NCBI GenBank assembly: GCA_024704765.1
Contig: JAKMXF010000327.1
Coordinates: forward strand, 265,360 to 329,359
Length of the DNA stretch: 64,000 bases
Direction: 5' to 3'
DNA from: Oopsacas minuta
Lineage: Eukaryota > Porifera > Hexactinellida > Lyssacinosida > Leucopsacidae
The notes below the pieces were generated by a model. The model was not told the DNA's origin. It saw only the letters and a program-made list of their open reading frames with translations, and did no database searches. The translations under genes and the position numbers were made by a program. Positions 44,554 through 56,122 of this stretch are shown one piece after another. Positions within the stretch are counted from its first letter, which is position 1. Each line of letters begins with the position of its first letter.

Positions 44554-45864
44554 CAGGGTGACAAATAAGTTCTGTCCCATATGTTTGATGTAGTGTAGTT
44601 CCTTATTAAAGAACCAGATTAAACAGTTATAGTGTAAGATAAGTAACAATGTATATATTTAAAGTATTCAATGGTAATCTGTACATTCTGAACAAGCTAA
44701 AAGATTCTAGGCAAAATGGAGAAGAATAGGGTGGCTATTGTTAAATTATATTTGCAAGGGAAAAGCCAAAGCGAAATATTGAAGATTCTCAATTTCCCCA
44801 TGTCGCGCAGGAAATTGATATATCGTACTATTAAAAGATATAAGGACACTGGTAGTACCTCAGACAGGCAGAGAAGTGGACGTCAAACATCTGCGACCAC
44901 TACCCAGAAGAGAAAGGTTATCCGTAGTCGGATTCAGCGGAATCCACAACGTTCGATGCGAAAAATGGCGCTAGAACTCAAAATATCAAGAGAATCGGTC
45001 CGAACAATTGTGAAGAGCGATATGGGCCTATTTCCTTACAAAAAGAGGAAGGTTCACTTTATTTCGCCACAGATTAAAGAAAAGAGACTAGCCAGGAGCA
45101 AGGCCTTACTCGCCCGGCTCGCAAGTTTTGGCCTTGATGAAATTTTATTCTCGGATGAGAAATCATTCAGGGTCGAGCAGGCGTACAATCGTCAAAACGA
45201 TCGAGTATTGTCTCTTCTCCATCTTCTATACCACAAGAGTATCGATGCGTCCAAAGAGTTCAGCATCCTCAGTCAGTGATGGTTTGGGCGGGGGTGTCCG
45301 CAAAAGGCCGTACCCCACTGGTTTTCATCCCACCGGGCGTAAAAATAAAGGCTGTTAAATATCAGGAGCTCGTTTTAGACCCAATAGTGAGAGGCCTTGG
45401 TAAGACCATGTTCAATAATCGTCCATTTTTATTCCAGCAAGACGGTGCGCCAACCCACACAGCGAAAGTCAACCAACAGTGGTTACGAAACAATATCCCA
45501 GACTTCATCTCCAAGGAGGAATGGCCTCCTTCCAGCCCAGATCTCAACCCGATGGACTTCTCGTTGTGGTCGATATTGGAGACAAATGCGTGCACTACTT
45601 CCCATAAGAGTATCAAGTCTCTAAAAACGTCTTTACCCCGAGAATGGGCAAAAATCCCGCAGGAAAAGTTGCGTGCCGCTGTCGAGTCCGTCCCCAAGCG
45701 GCTAAGAGCTGTCATCAAAAAGAAAGGGGGCTATATCGAACAAGTGAATATATTATGAATCTATATTTAGTTTGCTAAGTTATAGCATAATTTCAAGTCA
45801 ATATCTTAGTTCATAGCTTAGTTATAATAAATTTTCAATGGGACAGAACTTATTTGTCACCCTG
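44554..45864 (+). mobile_element. Tc1/mariner-type element (DD37D, maT-like)
   Basis: Ends CAGGGTGACAAATAAGTTCT (44554) and AGAACTTATTTGTCACCCTG (to 45864) are exact inverses, flanked by TA (44552-44553 and 45865-45866). 1311 bp. It inserted into the 3' untranslated part of Merlin element 2. Confidence 0.96.
44716..45758 (+). pseudogene. DD37D (maT-like) transposase with one frameshift region
   Basis: The frame from 44716 begins MEKNRVAIVKLYLQGKSQSE, an HTH region, followed by GSTSDRQRSGRQTSATT (GRPR-like linker) and a second HTH, then LDEILFSDEKSFRVEQAYNR with the first Asp. The frame changes between about 45210 and 45276. It resumes MMVWAGVSAKGRTPLVFIPP, FLFQQDGAPTHTAKVNQQW (second Asp) and SSPDLNPMDFSLWSILE (third Asp), ending IEQVNIL. 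Exactly 37 residues lie between the second and third Asp. This fits the DD37D (maT) group rather than Tc1 (DD34E). Otherwise full length. Confidence 0.92.
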
Positions 45865-45881
45865 TATATATTGTATGTAAC

Positions 45882-46238
45882 TAGCTACAGAAGTATATTT
45901 CTGTGGTTTCGCATTCCTTTTGTTACATTGTTACAGTCGTAGTTAAGCTGAGCTCAAAATCTCGTACTCGTTAACCTCAATATGCAATATGCACATCCAA
46001 TTGTATTGCATAGTCTAATGCAAGCAATTCTATTAGTATTATTTGGGTCAATTCGATAATACAATTTTCTCCATAGGATTTGGCTTAGTAGCCAAAAATG
46101 TTCCAACTTTGTCAGTATTCATCCGATTTTGAATTTCTTTCGGTTAATATTCTTCTCTGAACATACTCTATTCAAATCTATTAGCAGTGATTTGATATCT
46201 CTTACCAATAAAAAGAGGTACATTAGTGTAATTGTACC
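45882..46238. repeat. right TIR of Merlin element 2
   Basis: Inverse copy of 43085-43437. Confidence 0.9.
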
Positions 46239-46427
46239 CTATTTTGGACCATCCCAGAAAGAAGCATCCACTGAAATCTTTTCACAAGAAGAGCTAACTA
46301 TTCCAATACTTGATCAATATGTACATCTTCTTGATGATAAACAGAGGGCTTGGCGTTTGCAAGATTGTTCTATGGTATTAATACTAGATTCTGAAGTAAT
46401 CAATGACATGACACCTATATGTAACTA

Positions 46428-46832
46428 CAGTGACCCTGGCTAATCCGAACCTCGCCAATCAGAACAGTGCCTAAATGGTATGAAACCTGTATAAAAAAAT
46501 TATCAATATAAATAAGTATTGTTGATTCAACTGTGGACAAATCCATAATACAATATTACACATTGTGGCAATATTCCCGATAAATCCATTGGTTTGATGG
46601 CTATAGTCACCAAAAATATCGAGTATTTTAGCTTAGTTATGCAAGGTGGTGGCTAAGTTAGCTAAGATGTAATTTGAATTTCGCGAGCGCAGGTTGGCAG
46701 CCTTTTAACCGTTTGCACACAACATTCGATTAATATCCGCCCAGATTCTATAGTATTTCAATTCCGAACAAAATCAGAATTGGAAAGAATAATTTTGGAA
46801 TTAGAATATACCTGTTCAGATTAGCGAGGATG
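46428..46832. mobile_element. possible pogo/Tigger-type MITE
   Basis: The left end CAGTGACCCTGGCTAATCCG follows TA (46426-46427). The right end, read inverted, is CATCCTCGCTAATCTGAACAG and is followed by TA. The shared core GCTAATCxGAAC and TA flanks resemble pogo-like elements. The match is imperfect and no gene is present. Confidence 0.42.
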
Positions 46833-47293
46833 TAATGTATTTTGTATGCAACCGGTGTAAATTGTTTACGAAAAAATTATCAACGCAAAAGAGCGTATGG
46901 ATTATGTAATACAATGTTTGATGAGTAAGAAATTGCTATTTACTGACCTCGGTGACGTCTGGGAATTTATTTTCAAATTTAAATTCTGACCTGTTTTTAT
47001 CCCTATTACTTTGGCTACAAATCTCCGAATGTGAACTAGGTTCAATATCTGGCTTGTGAGTATTTATAATACCGCTATTCTATATTTTTGCGACAATTTC
47101 TCAAAACATTACGAACGTCTAAAAAAACATTTCTAAGATATGTCCGCTTATCTGTGGAGATCGGACGTCTGTAGAACATATCCCTCTCGATTTTTCGATT
47201 TGTCACAAATGACCAAAACGGTTACTATATCCCATTTTCTCAGTATTATTCATGTGCATTATTGTCGAAAAGTGTGCTATGATGGTTATACTA
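46833..47293. other. no gene seen
   Basis: AT-rich spacer between two TA-flanked elements. No frame or repeat stands out. Confidence 0.4.
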
Positions 47294-48627
47294 CAGTACC
47301 GGTCAAAAAGAATTGCTCAAAATGAATGTATACAGTATAGTAAATGCCAAATTGTATACACTGACCAGATAGTTGAATTCTTGCGAAACCATATTCAGCC
47401 ATATGTATTTGACACGTAACACACCAACACAGCTAATCCACTCATTATATTTGCACAAGTTACCGATTTTATTTTGTTTTCATTTTATCCAATTTATTCG
47501 TTTTTATCGAATTTTCAATGCCTTCAAAAGCTCGAATTTCCATTTAAAATCGAGCCAACCTGATACTACTTTCAGAAAGTGGTCATACTCAGAGGGAGGT
47601 AGTTAAAATGGTTGGGTGTATCCGAGATCCTTAAGAAACACAGGCTAACTGGCTGGTAAGAGACCTCGCTATTCCGGGTAAGCCTCGTGTCACAACCAAA
47701 GGCATGACAATTTATTGGTCAGAAAATGCAAAAAGGATCGATTTAAGACTGCTACTCAGATCAAAGCTGAAGTATTATCAAAATATTCGATAAAACTTTC
47801 CACTTCAACAGTCTAGAGAAGTTTATGAGGGGCTCGACTGTTCGGACAGAAACCGCGAAGGAAGCCCCACCTTACTACCAAGCACAAAAGAGACCGACTT
47901 TCCTTCGCAAGATCGCACAAGAATTGGAATACTGAAGAATGGGCAAGAGTTATGTTCAGTAACGAGTCTAGGTTCCTTCTGTATACTAATGACGAGAGAG
48001 CCTACGTCAGGAGGATGAAAGGGGAGGGTTCTCAGAGAGGTGTCATCAAAAAACTTGCAAGTATGGTGGGGGTGGCATACTGGTTTGGGGATGCTTTTGA
48101 TGGAGTGGCGTAGGACTCTTGTGGAAAGTATCTGGGAACCTCAAGACAAATTCCTACGTTGATATATTGGAAAATGCACTAACCCCAAGCGTTGATTTGC
48201 ATTCTCTACATTCTGGATGGACCTGTCAGCAAGACAACGCCCCATGCCATAGGTCAAAGGCTACTAAGCAATGGTTTGCTGAGCAAAAATAGAGGTTGTG
48301 AATTGGCCTGCTCAGTCACCTGATCTAAATCCGATTGAAAATCTTGGGATCACATTTCCCTCAGAATTCAAGAGAAAAGCCCATCCAACCACTCAGAGTT
48401 GTGGAATGCCATATTAAGCACTTGGGATAACATCGACATTAACAGGCTTCATACTCTAATTGACAGTATACCGCAAAGATGCAAAGCCGTATTTCAAGCA
48501 AGAGGAGGTTCTACTAAATACTAACGACACTTTACTTGATTTTAATAAAGCATTATTGTTAAAATCAGCCATAGAGATAAGAATTTGGGGTAAATTTATT
48601 CTGAGCAATTCTTTTTGACCTGCACTG
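47294..48627 (+). mobile_element. Tc1-type element (DD34E)
   Basis: The left end CAGTACCGGTCAAAAAGAAT and the right end ATTCTTTTTGACCTGCACTG (to 48627) are inverted with few mismatches, flanked by TA (47292-47293 and 48628-48629). 1334 bp. Confidence 0.92.
47519..48532 (+). pseudogene. Tc1 (DD34E) transposase, heavily frameshifted
   Basis: Reading frames change repeatedly, but the order is clear: MPSKARISI near 47519, SGHTQREVVKMVG, EEWARVMFSDESRFLLY (first Asp), DERAYVRRMKGEG, GGGILVWGCF, CQQDNAPCHRSKATKQWFAE (second Asp), WPAQSPDLNPIENLG (Glu), and a tail ending in SKRGGSTKY-like residues near 48525. There are 34 residues between the second Asp and the Glu, the classical Tc1 spacing. Confidence 0.85.
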
Positions 48628-48629
48628 TA

Positions 48630-48954
48630 TATATATCCAATAGTCACACATAATCAAGGGTCTTTAAACTATACGTTATCAAATAGCAGACTAGAGACCA
48701 TGACATGAATTTATTATCAGCTTTCATAATATCCTCACTATTGAACCACAAGCGTTAAAAATTAGAAAATGTCAGTAATTACGTCATAACTAGGTTTATA
48801 GTTGTGCTACTAAAAGTGCTACTCGTGCCATTAATATTTTTGAAATCTACAGTGTCGATTTAGTATAGGTAAGTATAATTGTGATGATACTACAGATTCA
48901 TTTATATATATCTCCAATTATGGCCATTTTGCCACACTGTGTTTTGTATTCTTC
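48630..48954. other. no gene seen
   Basis: AT-rich spacer between the Tc1 and the satellite block. Confidence 0.4.
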
Positions 48955-49228
48955 AGCAATGCAGTGAATATCTGCTGACATATGGAACTGCTCGACAACT
49001 CTAACCATATTTCAATATCATAATTCCTGTGAAGCGATATTTGAAATTGACTTGCAAGTCTTTGTGTAGTTCAGGATTACAATTCCTATGAGCTGACGTT
49101 TGAAATTGAGTGAAATCTTTGTGTATAGTTTAGTATTGCAGTGAATACTCGCAGACATTTGAAATTGACTGAAAACTCTTTCTATACATCAATATTCCAT
49201 TGAATTTTGGCTAACATTTGAAATTGGA
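48955..49228. repeat. 59-bp satellite block, left of the integrase segment
   Basis: Units with GTGAATATCTGCTGACATTTG and TTTGAAATTGACTGAAAACT recur about every 56-60 bp (near 49043, 49103, 49162 and 49218). They share a consensus with the arrays at 26512-27032 and 29464-29970. Confidence 0.7.
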
Positions 49229-50531
49229 AATGCTATTTCCCTTGCAGAATTTTGTTGCTCCTTAGTTAATTGCAATACATAAATAATCGTTTGCTACACT
49301 TCACTTTTAATAATTCTTCCTAACAATGAATAATTGATTATTACTTTTGGTCCTTAGATATCATATGGTTGCTCTGGAACTGTAATGTCAATCTGCCAAG
49401 CTAAATGTTAACATAGAGAGGATACATATATTTAGTAAGTTCATGATCATTCGGTGTGACATCGGTCAATATGTAGAAGATACAGTTGATTTGTCCCAAC
49501 TGTATCGACCTGTCAGCTTCCTTTTGTGTCAGCTCTGGATTTTCTAATCCATTATCTATATACCAGCAGCCCTGTATCTTTGTCCTCATGAAAAAATGTC
49601 AGCCAGCATGGCTAGTATAACCGAATAGACTATACTGTAGTATTGTATTCATGTGATTGATGCTTAGATTATCCTAAATTTTATTGTGACGCATGGTATT
49701 CTCTGATTGAATATGACCAACTTCGAGGATTATAATTGGTGGAATTTTTAGAAATTGTGTAGAAGATTTCTCAATATTAGCATGTGTATCCCTGCACTTG
49801 AGGCACTGGTAACTTCAGTTAATCTAATGATCAATTTATGGTTTGACAATTTTGCTGAAACGTATATATAGAGAACAGATTAAGACGTTTTTCTGTTATG
49901 CAACAACAGCTCCAACACTGGAATTCAACGCATATAGATTAGGAGACAAATGAATATGATCCAATAATCTAACCACATTTCCTTCGAATCCCATAAAGTC
50001 GTATTAAGAATCGATAAGTTGTAAACCAAGCTTGATAGCGAACCAGTATATTAGCTTGCTGAAGTTTTTTGTATTCACCATCTGATAAACCATTTCAATT
50101 TTCGGTGAGATCCTAGAAGTTAACTTGACTGATCACAGGAGCTTTTGAAATGCAGACTGATCAATGTGATAAAATTATCAACTGGACAAGTGTTCATAAA
50201 TCTAATTCAATTGTATTCCCCTCCCCAAGCAGCACAACACTCTTCCAGGGATCCTGAAGTATAATCAATTCCTTGCATCCTTGCATCTAGGGTTTCATAT
50301 TGACAAGATTTACTCAAAGTTGTTGGATTACAGGTAACAGGATTTTAGTAGTGTAATCGGTACTTTTTCTCTCCCAGATGATGAAAAATCGAACTCTTCT
50401 TTGGTATATTGGTAAAAAGGTATCTTTATATCATGACTTTCCAGATACCACTTGTTCAAAATTTCAGAAACTTCTAAATTAATGTCATAATCAGTGATAG
50501 CAGTTTCTCCTTCGTAGGTAGAAGAATAGTG
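49229..50531. other. no gene seen downstream of the integrase
   Basis: No supportable frame. A 62-codon minus-strand frame at 49401-49589 has no features. It may hold the 3' end of the integrase-bearing element; no LTR or TIR was identified. Confidence 0.4.
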
Positions 50532-52105
50532 TCACATTCTCCAATCGAATAATTCATTGTTGGGCATATGACACCTCTTGAGGAGATCATTATGCAATGG
50601 AGAGAGTGGAGTATGTTTTTGAATTGATTTAATTACGTCTTCCTTCATCACCAAGGGTCGATGAATAACCTCTTGTCGCTGTGTGTTATTCTCTTGTTCC
50701 TGTGATGTAGGTCCAACTATTCCTGATACTTCAGACGCTATGGATGTGGGCGAGTCATCCTTCTTGGACGATAAGACGCTATTTTCGAGCACTTTTCTGA
50801 TACTTTTGCTTGGGGATGTGTTATCATAATTAGGGGCACATCTCCAGAGTTTAGCCTTAGCTTTCTTCACACGGATTAAAGTTTTGTCTTTGCCAACTTG
50901 CACTGTACGTCTAGAAATTTCCTTGATTGGATATAGGCCAATCCATCTATCCTGTAACTTTCCTCTTTTGCTTTTCTTTCTGTACATGTTCTTTATCAGT
51001 ACATCGTCATCGACTGCAAATTGTGTAGTGATAGGATTAACCTTTTTGTCGTATTGTCCTTTCATTCTTTTCTTCGAATTTAAAAGGTTTTCACCAGCAT
51101 GCGAGAATGATTCTTGTTGATGCCTTTTCATTGCTTGTACTAGATCATCAGGATCGTTATTGTTGTAATTTTCATCTGTGTTCCCAAAATTGACATCAGG
51201 ATGGAGAAAAGATAGACTTTCAGCTTCAATTGGAAGGCGTGGTTTCCGGCAGCCATGCACTAATTCAAAAGCTGAGTATTGAGTTGTTCCCCGCGGACGA
51301 TTATTTATAGAATATATGACCTCTTCCAAATAATATGACCAATCATCCCGCTTATCAGTCATTAATCTTATTAAAGAACCTTTTATAGCTTTGTGGGTAG
51401 ATTCGACTAGACCATTCGTTTGAGGTGGTATGGAGCAGAAAATATTAACTTACAACCGTGTATTTCTTGGAGGGCTTTGGAAATATAGTTCGTAAATTCT
51501 GTTCCGTCATCACTTATCATTTGGACTGGGGCAGCTTGTCGACAATATATCGAAAATATACCTGTAGCTACATCTATCGCGTTTTTGGATTTTAGGGGAC
51601 GGGTTTCGATCCATTTAGTGAAATGGTCTATAAAAGTCAGTATATATAAGTATCCTTGTGATTCGATCAGTGGTCCAGTTAATTCCATACCAGCTCTAAA
51701 CAATACCTTTGTTATCACTGGAGGGGTTGCAAAGGCATAGTCGGTGCTTTTAAACTAGGTTGGTTCTTTTGACACGATGCACAATTCTTTACATATGCAT
51801 ATATACCTGAATACATTTTCGGGCAAAAATATCCCTCACTTGCAATGCTATATGAATATCTTGAACACTGGTGGCCTACCTTGTCATGAAATTTCTTCTA
51901 AAATATTATGTACTTGATTAGTTCAAACGATAAGCAAAAAAGTACTTCCAGATAGTTTAACCAACTGATCTGATTTTGTGGAGAAACTAGAGGATATCTT
52001 CCGTAATACCCTTTTTGCATTCTTGTTTGAGCCCAAGGGGTACGACTCGAACATGAGAAAAGTTTCTATTGCATCGTATTCAATTGGATCCATCAGGTTT
52101 GCCAA
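50532..52105 (-). pseudogene. gypsy/Ginger-type integrase, without reverse transcriptase
   Basis: Read on the minus strand. A zinc-binding H2C2 region near 51890-51765 (GHQCSRYSY, YVKNCASCQKNQP) precedes the DDE core: GMELTGPLIESQGYLYILTF, IDHFTKWIETRPLK (first Asp), MISDDGTEFTNYISKAL (second Asp) and, after a one-base shift near 51420, TNGLVESTHKAIKGSLIRL (Glu). The next frame (51362-50532) has YSINNRPRGTTQYSAFELVH, a C-terminal barrel-like stretch (RWIGLYPIKEISRRTVQV) and a polar tail ending NELFDWRM. The core needs only one frame repair. No protease, RT or RNase H is seen nearby, so it is either a truncated Ty3/gypsy or a Ginger-type DNA transposon. Confidence 0.8.
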
Positions 52106-52195
52106 TGGTATAATTTCGATTACAAGAATTTGGCGGTTCTATCTATAATATGAGGAAAACTTTAATGAGTAACTAGTAGTTGACGCGGCATTATA

Positions 52196-52575
52196 ATTGA
52201 ATGAAAACCTTAGAATGGTTCAGAATTGCATGATGTATGAACGCACATTTGATATTGACTGGCAACTCTGGGTATAGTTCGTCATCAGAATTCCTGTGAA
52301 GCGACATTTCAAATGAGTGAAAAATCTTTCAAGAGTCCAGCATCACAGTGAATATCTGCTGACAGAAGATACTGAGTAAAAACATTTGCATAGTTCACTA
52401 TCACAATTCATGTGAAGTGGAATTTGCAGTGAATATCCTTTGTATAGTTCGGTATCAAGGTGAATATCTTCAAAGAGTTTATATTGAGTTCAAACCTTTG
52501 TATAGCTAACTATCACAATTCCTGTGTGGGAAATTGGAAAGTGACTGAAAACATTTGTATGGTTCTCTACTGCAT
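52196..52575. repeat. 59-bp satellite block, right of the integrase segment
   Basis: The same family and orientation as 48955-49228: ATTCCTGTGAAGCGACATTT, CAGTGAATATCTGCTGAC and TTTGTATAGTTCACTATCAC units recur. The integrase segment seems to have landed in this array. Confidence 0.7.
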
Positions 52576-52838
52576 TATGTTTGAGCATATATTTAAAATG
52601 AGCAGCGCATGCGCTGCATTAATATATAATTGGAATTTTGGAAAATAGTAGACTCTCAAATTACATCCTATTATAGTGTAATTAAATCCCCAGGTACTAA
52701 TATTTATTTTTGAGTTTTGTCACTTATTTCTACTTTCTTTGTTAGCAAAATCCCTAAATATGTTTCTCAATTAACTTTATACTCAACTCAATGAATGTTT
52801 CCTCTTGATTTCCCATTCTGTACCCTTGATTAGCCAAA

Positions 52839-54178
52839 ATGCCAAAGATACCCAAATTAACAAAGACTAATTTAATAATGGTACTAACAGACATATTGGC
52901 TGAGTTTCGTTCAGTTACAGGTGAGTATGCCCGAGCTGTATTTTCATGGCATGGAAAGCTTGACTCTTTGGGTCCAGAAAAATTTCGAACCTATATCACT
53001 GGGAATAGCGATGAAATATCAAGAACTCTAATGACTACCAAATATCTACAAGTACGTTAGCAACATCAAATCCTGTGCGTGATCACGAAATCCTCAAGCT
53101 ATTAGATAGGGATATATCTGGTTATAATGTACAGGGACTGCGAAGACTTGTTTCTCGATTATAAAGTGTCAACTGGTAAGTCAACGGTGTGAATACATAT
53201 AATTATATGGGTCACTGAGTATATATCTCTGTATTTTAGGGAAAAGGTATGTTTTGGGAATGATCCTTCTCTCAAACCGCCTTTTTGGCCCGAAAGAGTC
53301 CCTTTCGAAATCATAAAAGCGCATGTAAGATTCATCTGCGTATGATAATACAGTCATATAAGGATTACTCTATGAAAGCGCGAGTTTCAGTTTACCCTGA
53401 ATCTCAGAAGTCTCCAAGCTCTTCTCAAGCATAGCGACATGATATCTACCGTGACCGATCTAGATCTCTTCTTGATTTCGCTGGAGATGTAATACACCAA
53501 GAATCTGATATAGATACTAGTGATGATTCCTTCGATGAGCTTTTTCAGCAACCCGTTATCGCTTCGAACACACCTAATTCAGATCCTCAAACACCTCCCC
53601 AACATCCAGTCTGGTGACATTACTCGGAGTTAAGCAACTGGATCCTATTCAAATAATCACTCCTCCTTTTAGTTTAAATGAGAAAAACTTGTCAATTTCA
53701 GAATTGTCAAGTCGTAATACCTTTCTAACAGGCACCACCGTTAATGCATTCTGTGTAAGTTTATCATACATTGAAATTCAATCCGTTTTGTTAGGAATGT
53801 TCTCATACCATACATGTATTTGTAGACATTACTGAAGAAGAATTTTCCTCATTTACAGGGACTTCAGGATACTATTCTCTCCGAAGTGAGTTTCTCAGTT
53901 AAAATTTTTGAATTGTAAATCAATATTTGATATTCAATTAATGCTTAGAATCGTCAATTCGCCAAAGCTTCTCATCCTAGTATACAGCTGCATCACGATG
54001 GCGCACTTCTCTGCGTTTGCTCCAGTATTGATGTTGAAGGGCATGTAACTTTATATGATTCGCTATCTACTGGGAGTATATCTGGTGAATTACCTGTCCA
54101 ATTGGCCTTTATATGTGGGAATAATGCTGATCATGAGCTGAAAGTCGCCCTTGCTCCTATTCAGCAATCTTATATGTA
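52839..54178 (+). CDS. candidate multi-exon gene with short introns and an Ulp1-like tail
   Basis: The ATG at 52839 starts MPKIPKLTKTNLIMVLTDIL. Further pieces read DHEILKLLDRDISGYNVQGL, then after a putative intron (GTAAGT at 53176 to TTTTAG at 53239, 64 nt) KVCFGNDPSLKPPFWPERVP. Acidic text follows (DTSDDSFDELF), then NTFLTGTTVNAFC before GTAAGT (53756), ATTTACAG|GLQDTILSE (53868), and TGCTTAG|NRQFAKASHPSIQLHHDGAL with VEGHVTLYDSLSTGS near 53950-54175. The last parts recall the cysteine-protease-like (Ulp1/C48) module with its 'G(F/L)QD...(H)W...VYDS' pattern; the catalytic residues are not all visible. Stops in some joins remain, so it may be decayed. The function is unknown. Confidence 0.42.
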
Positions 54179-54498
54179 GACCAAATATTTAGTGAAATTC
54201 CTTTATAATTGCAAAGACTTGTTTTCAACGGCTAAATACGTAGGATAACCCACCATACTAAATTATAATTGCAACCTAGCGAATGGTTCATTGATGATAA
54301 ATATATACCTTTGGAATCTTTGAATTCATTACAATCATTTTCTAAATAGAAACTATTCCAACCTTCTCTAGTTTAACCTTCTCCTCTTCATTGAATTTGA
54401 AACTATGGTCACATAATTCCTTTTCAGGATACATATTTAAAGGTAATTGATGCCATGGCAGAGCTGGTAGTTGTAATTTGCTATTTGGCTTTCATCTA
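54179..54498. other. no gene seen
   Basis: AT-rich, possibly the 3' part of the preceding candidate gene. Confidence 0.35.
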
Positions 54499-55840
54499 CA
54501 GGGTGTAACAAAAGTGTTGTCCCCTTTCTTTTTTGTCATTGATTGAGTATATAAAAACTGAACCTTGACTATTGCATTTGACTTACCCTTTTCTAGCTAA
54601 TACCATAATAGTTTTTGACTATTTCTATCGCAGTTTGATCAATATTATTTTTACCTCTTTCTTTTTACTTGGATTTCGTAAAATATTTTTCCCTGTTCGG
54701 AATGGATGTCCGCGACCACGGGTTAGAGGTTCGTTCTCAAGCAGTAGGTATGTTGAGGAGTGGTCTTTCACAGCAAAACGTAGCTCTCGAACTAGACATT
54801 TCAGTGAGATCTGTCAAGAGGTGGTGGAGTGTGTATAAAAAAAGGAATGAGCCTGAAAACCAAGACCCGTTCTGGCAGACCGCCGATTTTGGATCGGGTC
54901 AATACAATCATTATCTCCAGAACTTTGACTAAAAGAAGGCAATCAACTCGCAAGATCGCAAAGAGATTGTATTCAAGTAACGACCCTGTCTCTCACATGA
55001 CAGTTTATCGCTATTTGACCAATTCAATTGGTGCATCAGCTTTCAAAGGGCAAAAGACCCCGTCTATCGGTCAAAACATCCAGGACAGACTGAATTTTGC
55101 CAAGAAACATCAAAATTGGGGCGTGGAAGATTGGAAAAAGTTCTTTGGTCTGATGAGTCTCCCTTTGGACTGTATGCAACACTCAATCGGCATAATGATC
55201 GTGTTTGGGCTGAAACAACTAAAGATGTTCCTCGCTTTTTGTCGGTGAAATTTCCTCAAAAAATTCATGTCTGGGGACTTATGTCGCATCAAGCACTATC
55301 TGAGCTCCATATAATTCCACAAGGACATACTGCAAACTCGCTATATTACAGGGATGAAATATTAGTCAAGACTTGTAGAGGTGCCATCAACCATGCAGAA
55401 ATATGGGACTTATTTCAGAGCGGCCAATGTTGGGAAACATGTCCGATTTCATCTTTATGCAAGATGATGCTCCTGCCCACACGACCAAAATGACTCAGAA
55501 GTGGTGCTGAGATAGTCTAAACGGGTTTTGGGAGAAAGGTGACTGGCCAGGGAATTCACGCGACCTGAACCCAATTGAAAACCTTGGGCTATATTGAAAG
55601 AGAGAGTTAATGAGAAGGGTCAGATGACAAATCGAAATCAGTTAATTGAAACCGTGAAAATTAGCATGGCAAGCCATTACTCCGATAATTTGGAAACTTT
55701 AGTAGCCAGCCTGCCAAACAGAGTAAAGTTGTTTTGGAAATGGGAGGTGATTATATACACAAATGAAAGTTGACATTGTGTAGTTATTTCTCATAGATGC
55801 TTCTGGCAATCGAAGGGGACAACACTTTTGTTACACCCTG
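54499..55840 (+). mobile_element. Tc1/mariner-type element (DD37E), copy 1
   Basis: Ends CAGGGTGTAACAAAAGTGTT (54499) and AACACTTTTGTTACACCCTG (to 55840) are exact inverses, flanked by TA (54497-54498 and 55841-55842). 1342 bp. The end CAGGGTGTAACAAAAGT recurs at 63161. Confidence 0.96.
54702..55766 (+). pseudogene. DD37E Tc1-like transposase, frameshifted
   Basis: The start is taken at the ATG at 54702 (MDVRDHGLEVRSQAVGML), an HTH region. The frame then changes to KTKTRSGRPPILDRVN (GRPR-like linker), HMTVYRYLTN, NIQDRLNFAKKHQNWGVEDW, and again to KVLWSDESPFGLYATLNRHN (first Asp), FPQKIHVWGLMSHQALSELH, QDDAPAHTTKMTQKW (second Asp) and GDWPGNSRDLNPIENLG (Glu). It ends LEMGGDYIHK at 55766. There are 37 residues between the second Asp and the Glu. 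At least four breaks inactivate it. Confidence 0.9.
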
Positions 55841-56122
55841 TAGATTGAATAGTATTGCTCTTGTTGATATCGCGTTATATTCAAACTTTTCTGTTATTTG
55901 ATCCAGTTTTTTCGAGAATATTATGGAGTCTAGAATGTTGTTTGCACTTTGAAGAACAAGAACAACATAGCCACCTATCATTATTTAATTGGAAGTTGTG
56001 AAAAGTATTATCTGTCAACAGAAATATGTCGTTAGGACTTGGGAAATAATATATTATGTCTTCTACAATGCTTGCTTCACAAACTCGCAAACAATCATTT
56101 TTGAACAGAGTTCCAAGGAAGT

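Larger units (their letters stand above)
43085..46238 (+). mobile_element. Merlin element 2, carrying a Tc1-like insertion
   Basis: Ends GGTACAATTACACTAATGTA (43085) and TACATTAGTGTAATTGTACC (to 46238) are exact inverses within TIRs of about 355 bp. A perfect 8-bp duplication CTATTTTG (43077-43084 and 46239-46246) matches the Merlin rule. The transposase lies on the plus strand and a complete Tc1-like element (44554-45864) sits between its stop and the right TIR. Total 3154 bp. Confidence 0.95.
42903..46443 (+). pseudogene. unidentified open frame interrupted by Merlin element 2
   Basis: The plus strand from 42903 is open up to 43084 (NLSPVDITISEEQFEIVSSK, HFHGMLCYLTRHYLIYYF). Removing the Merlin and one copy of its duplication joins it in frame to 46247-46443 (GPSQKEASTEIFSQEELTIP, DQYVHLLDDKQRAWRLQD, VLILDSEVINDMTPIC), giving about 127 uninterrupted codons. 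No start codon is assigned and an upstream exon is likely. The family is not recognised. It may be a host gene or a low-copy element. A GTAAGT at 43010-43015 could be a splice donor, though the frame stays open through it. Confidence 0.42.

Noticed and set aside
45362-45718. Minus-strand 118-codon frame
   Set aside because: It is the antisense shadow of the DD37D transposase catalytic core on the plus strand.
49401-49589. 62-codon minus-strand frame
   Set aside because: No motif, no neighbour coding and no start context; expected by chance.
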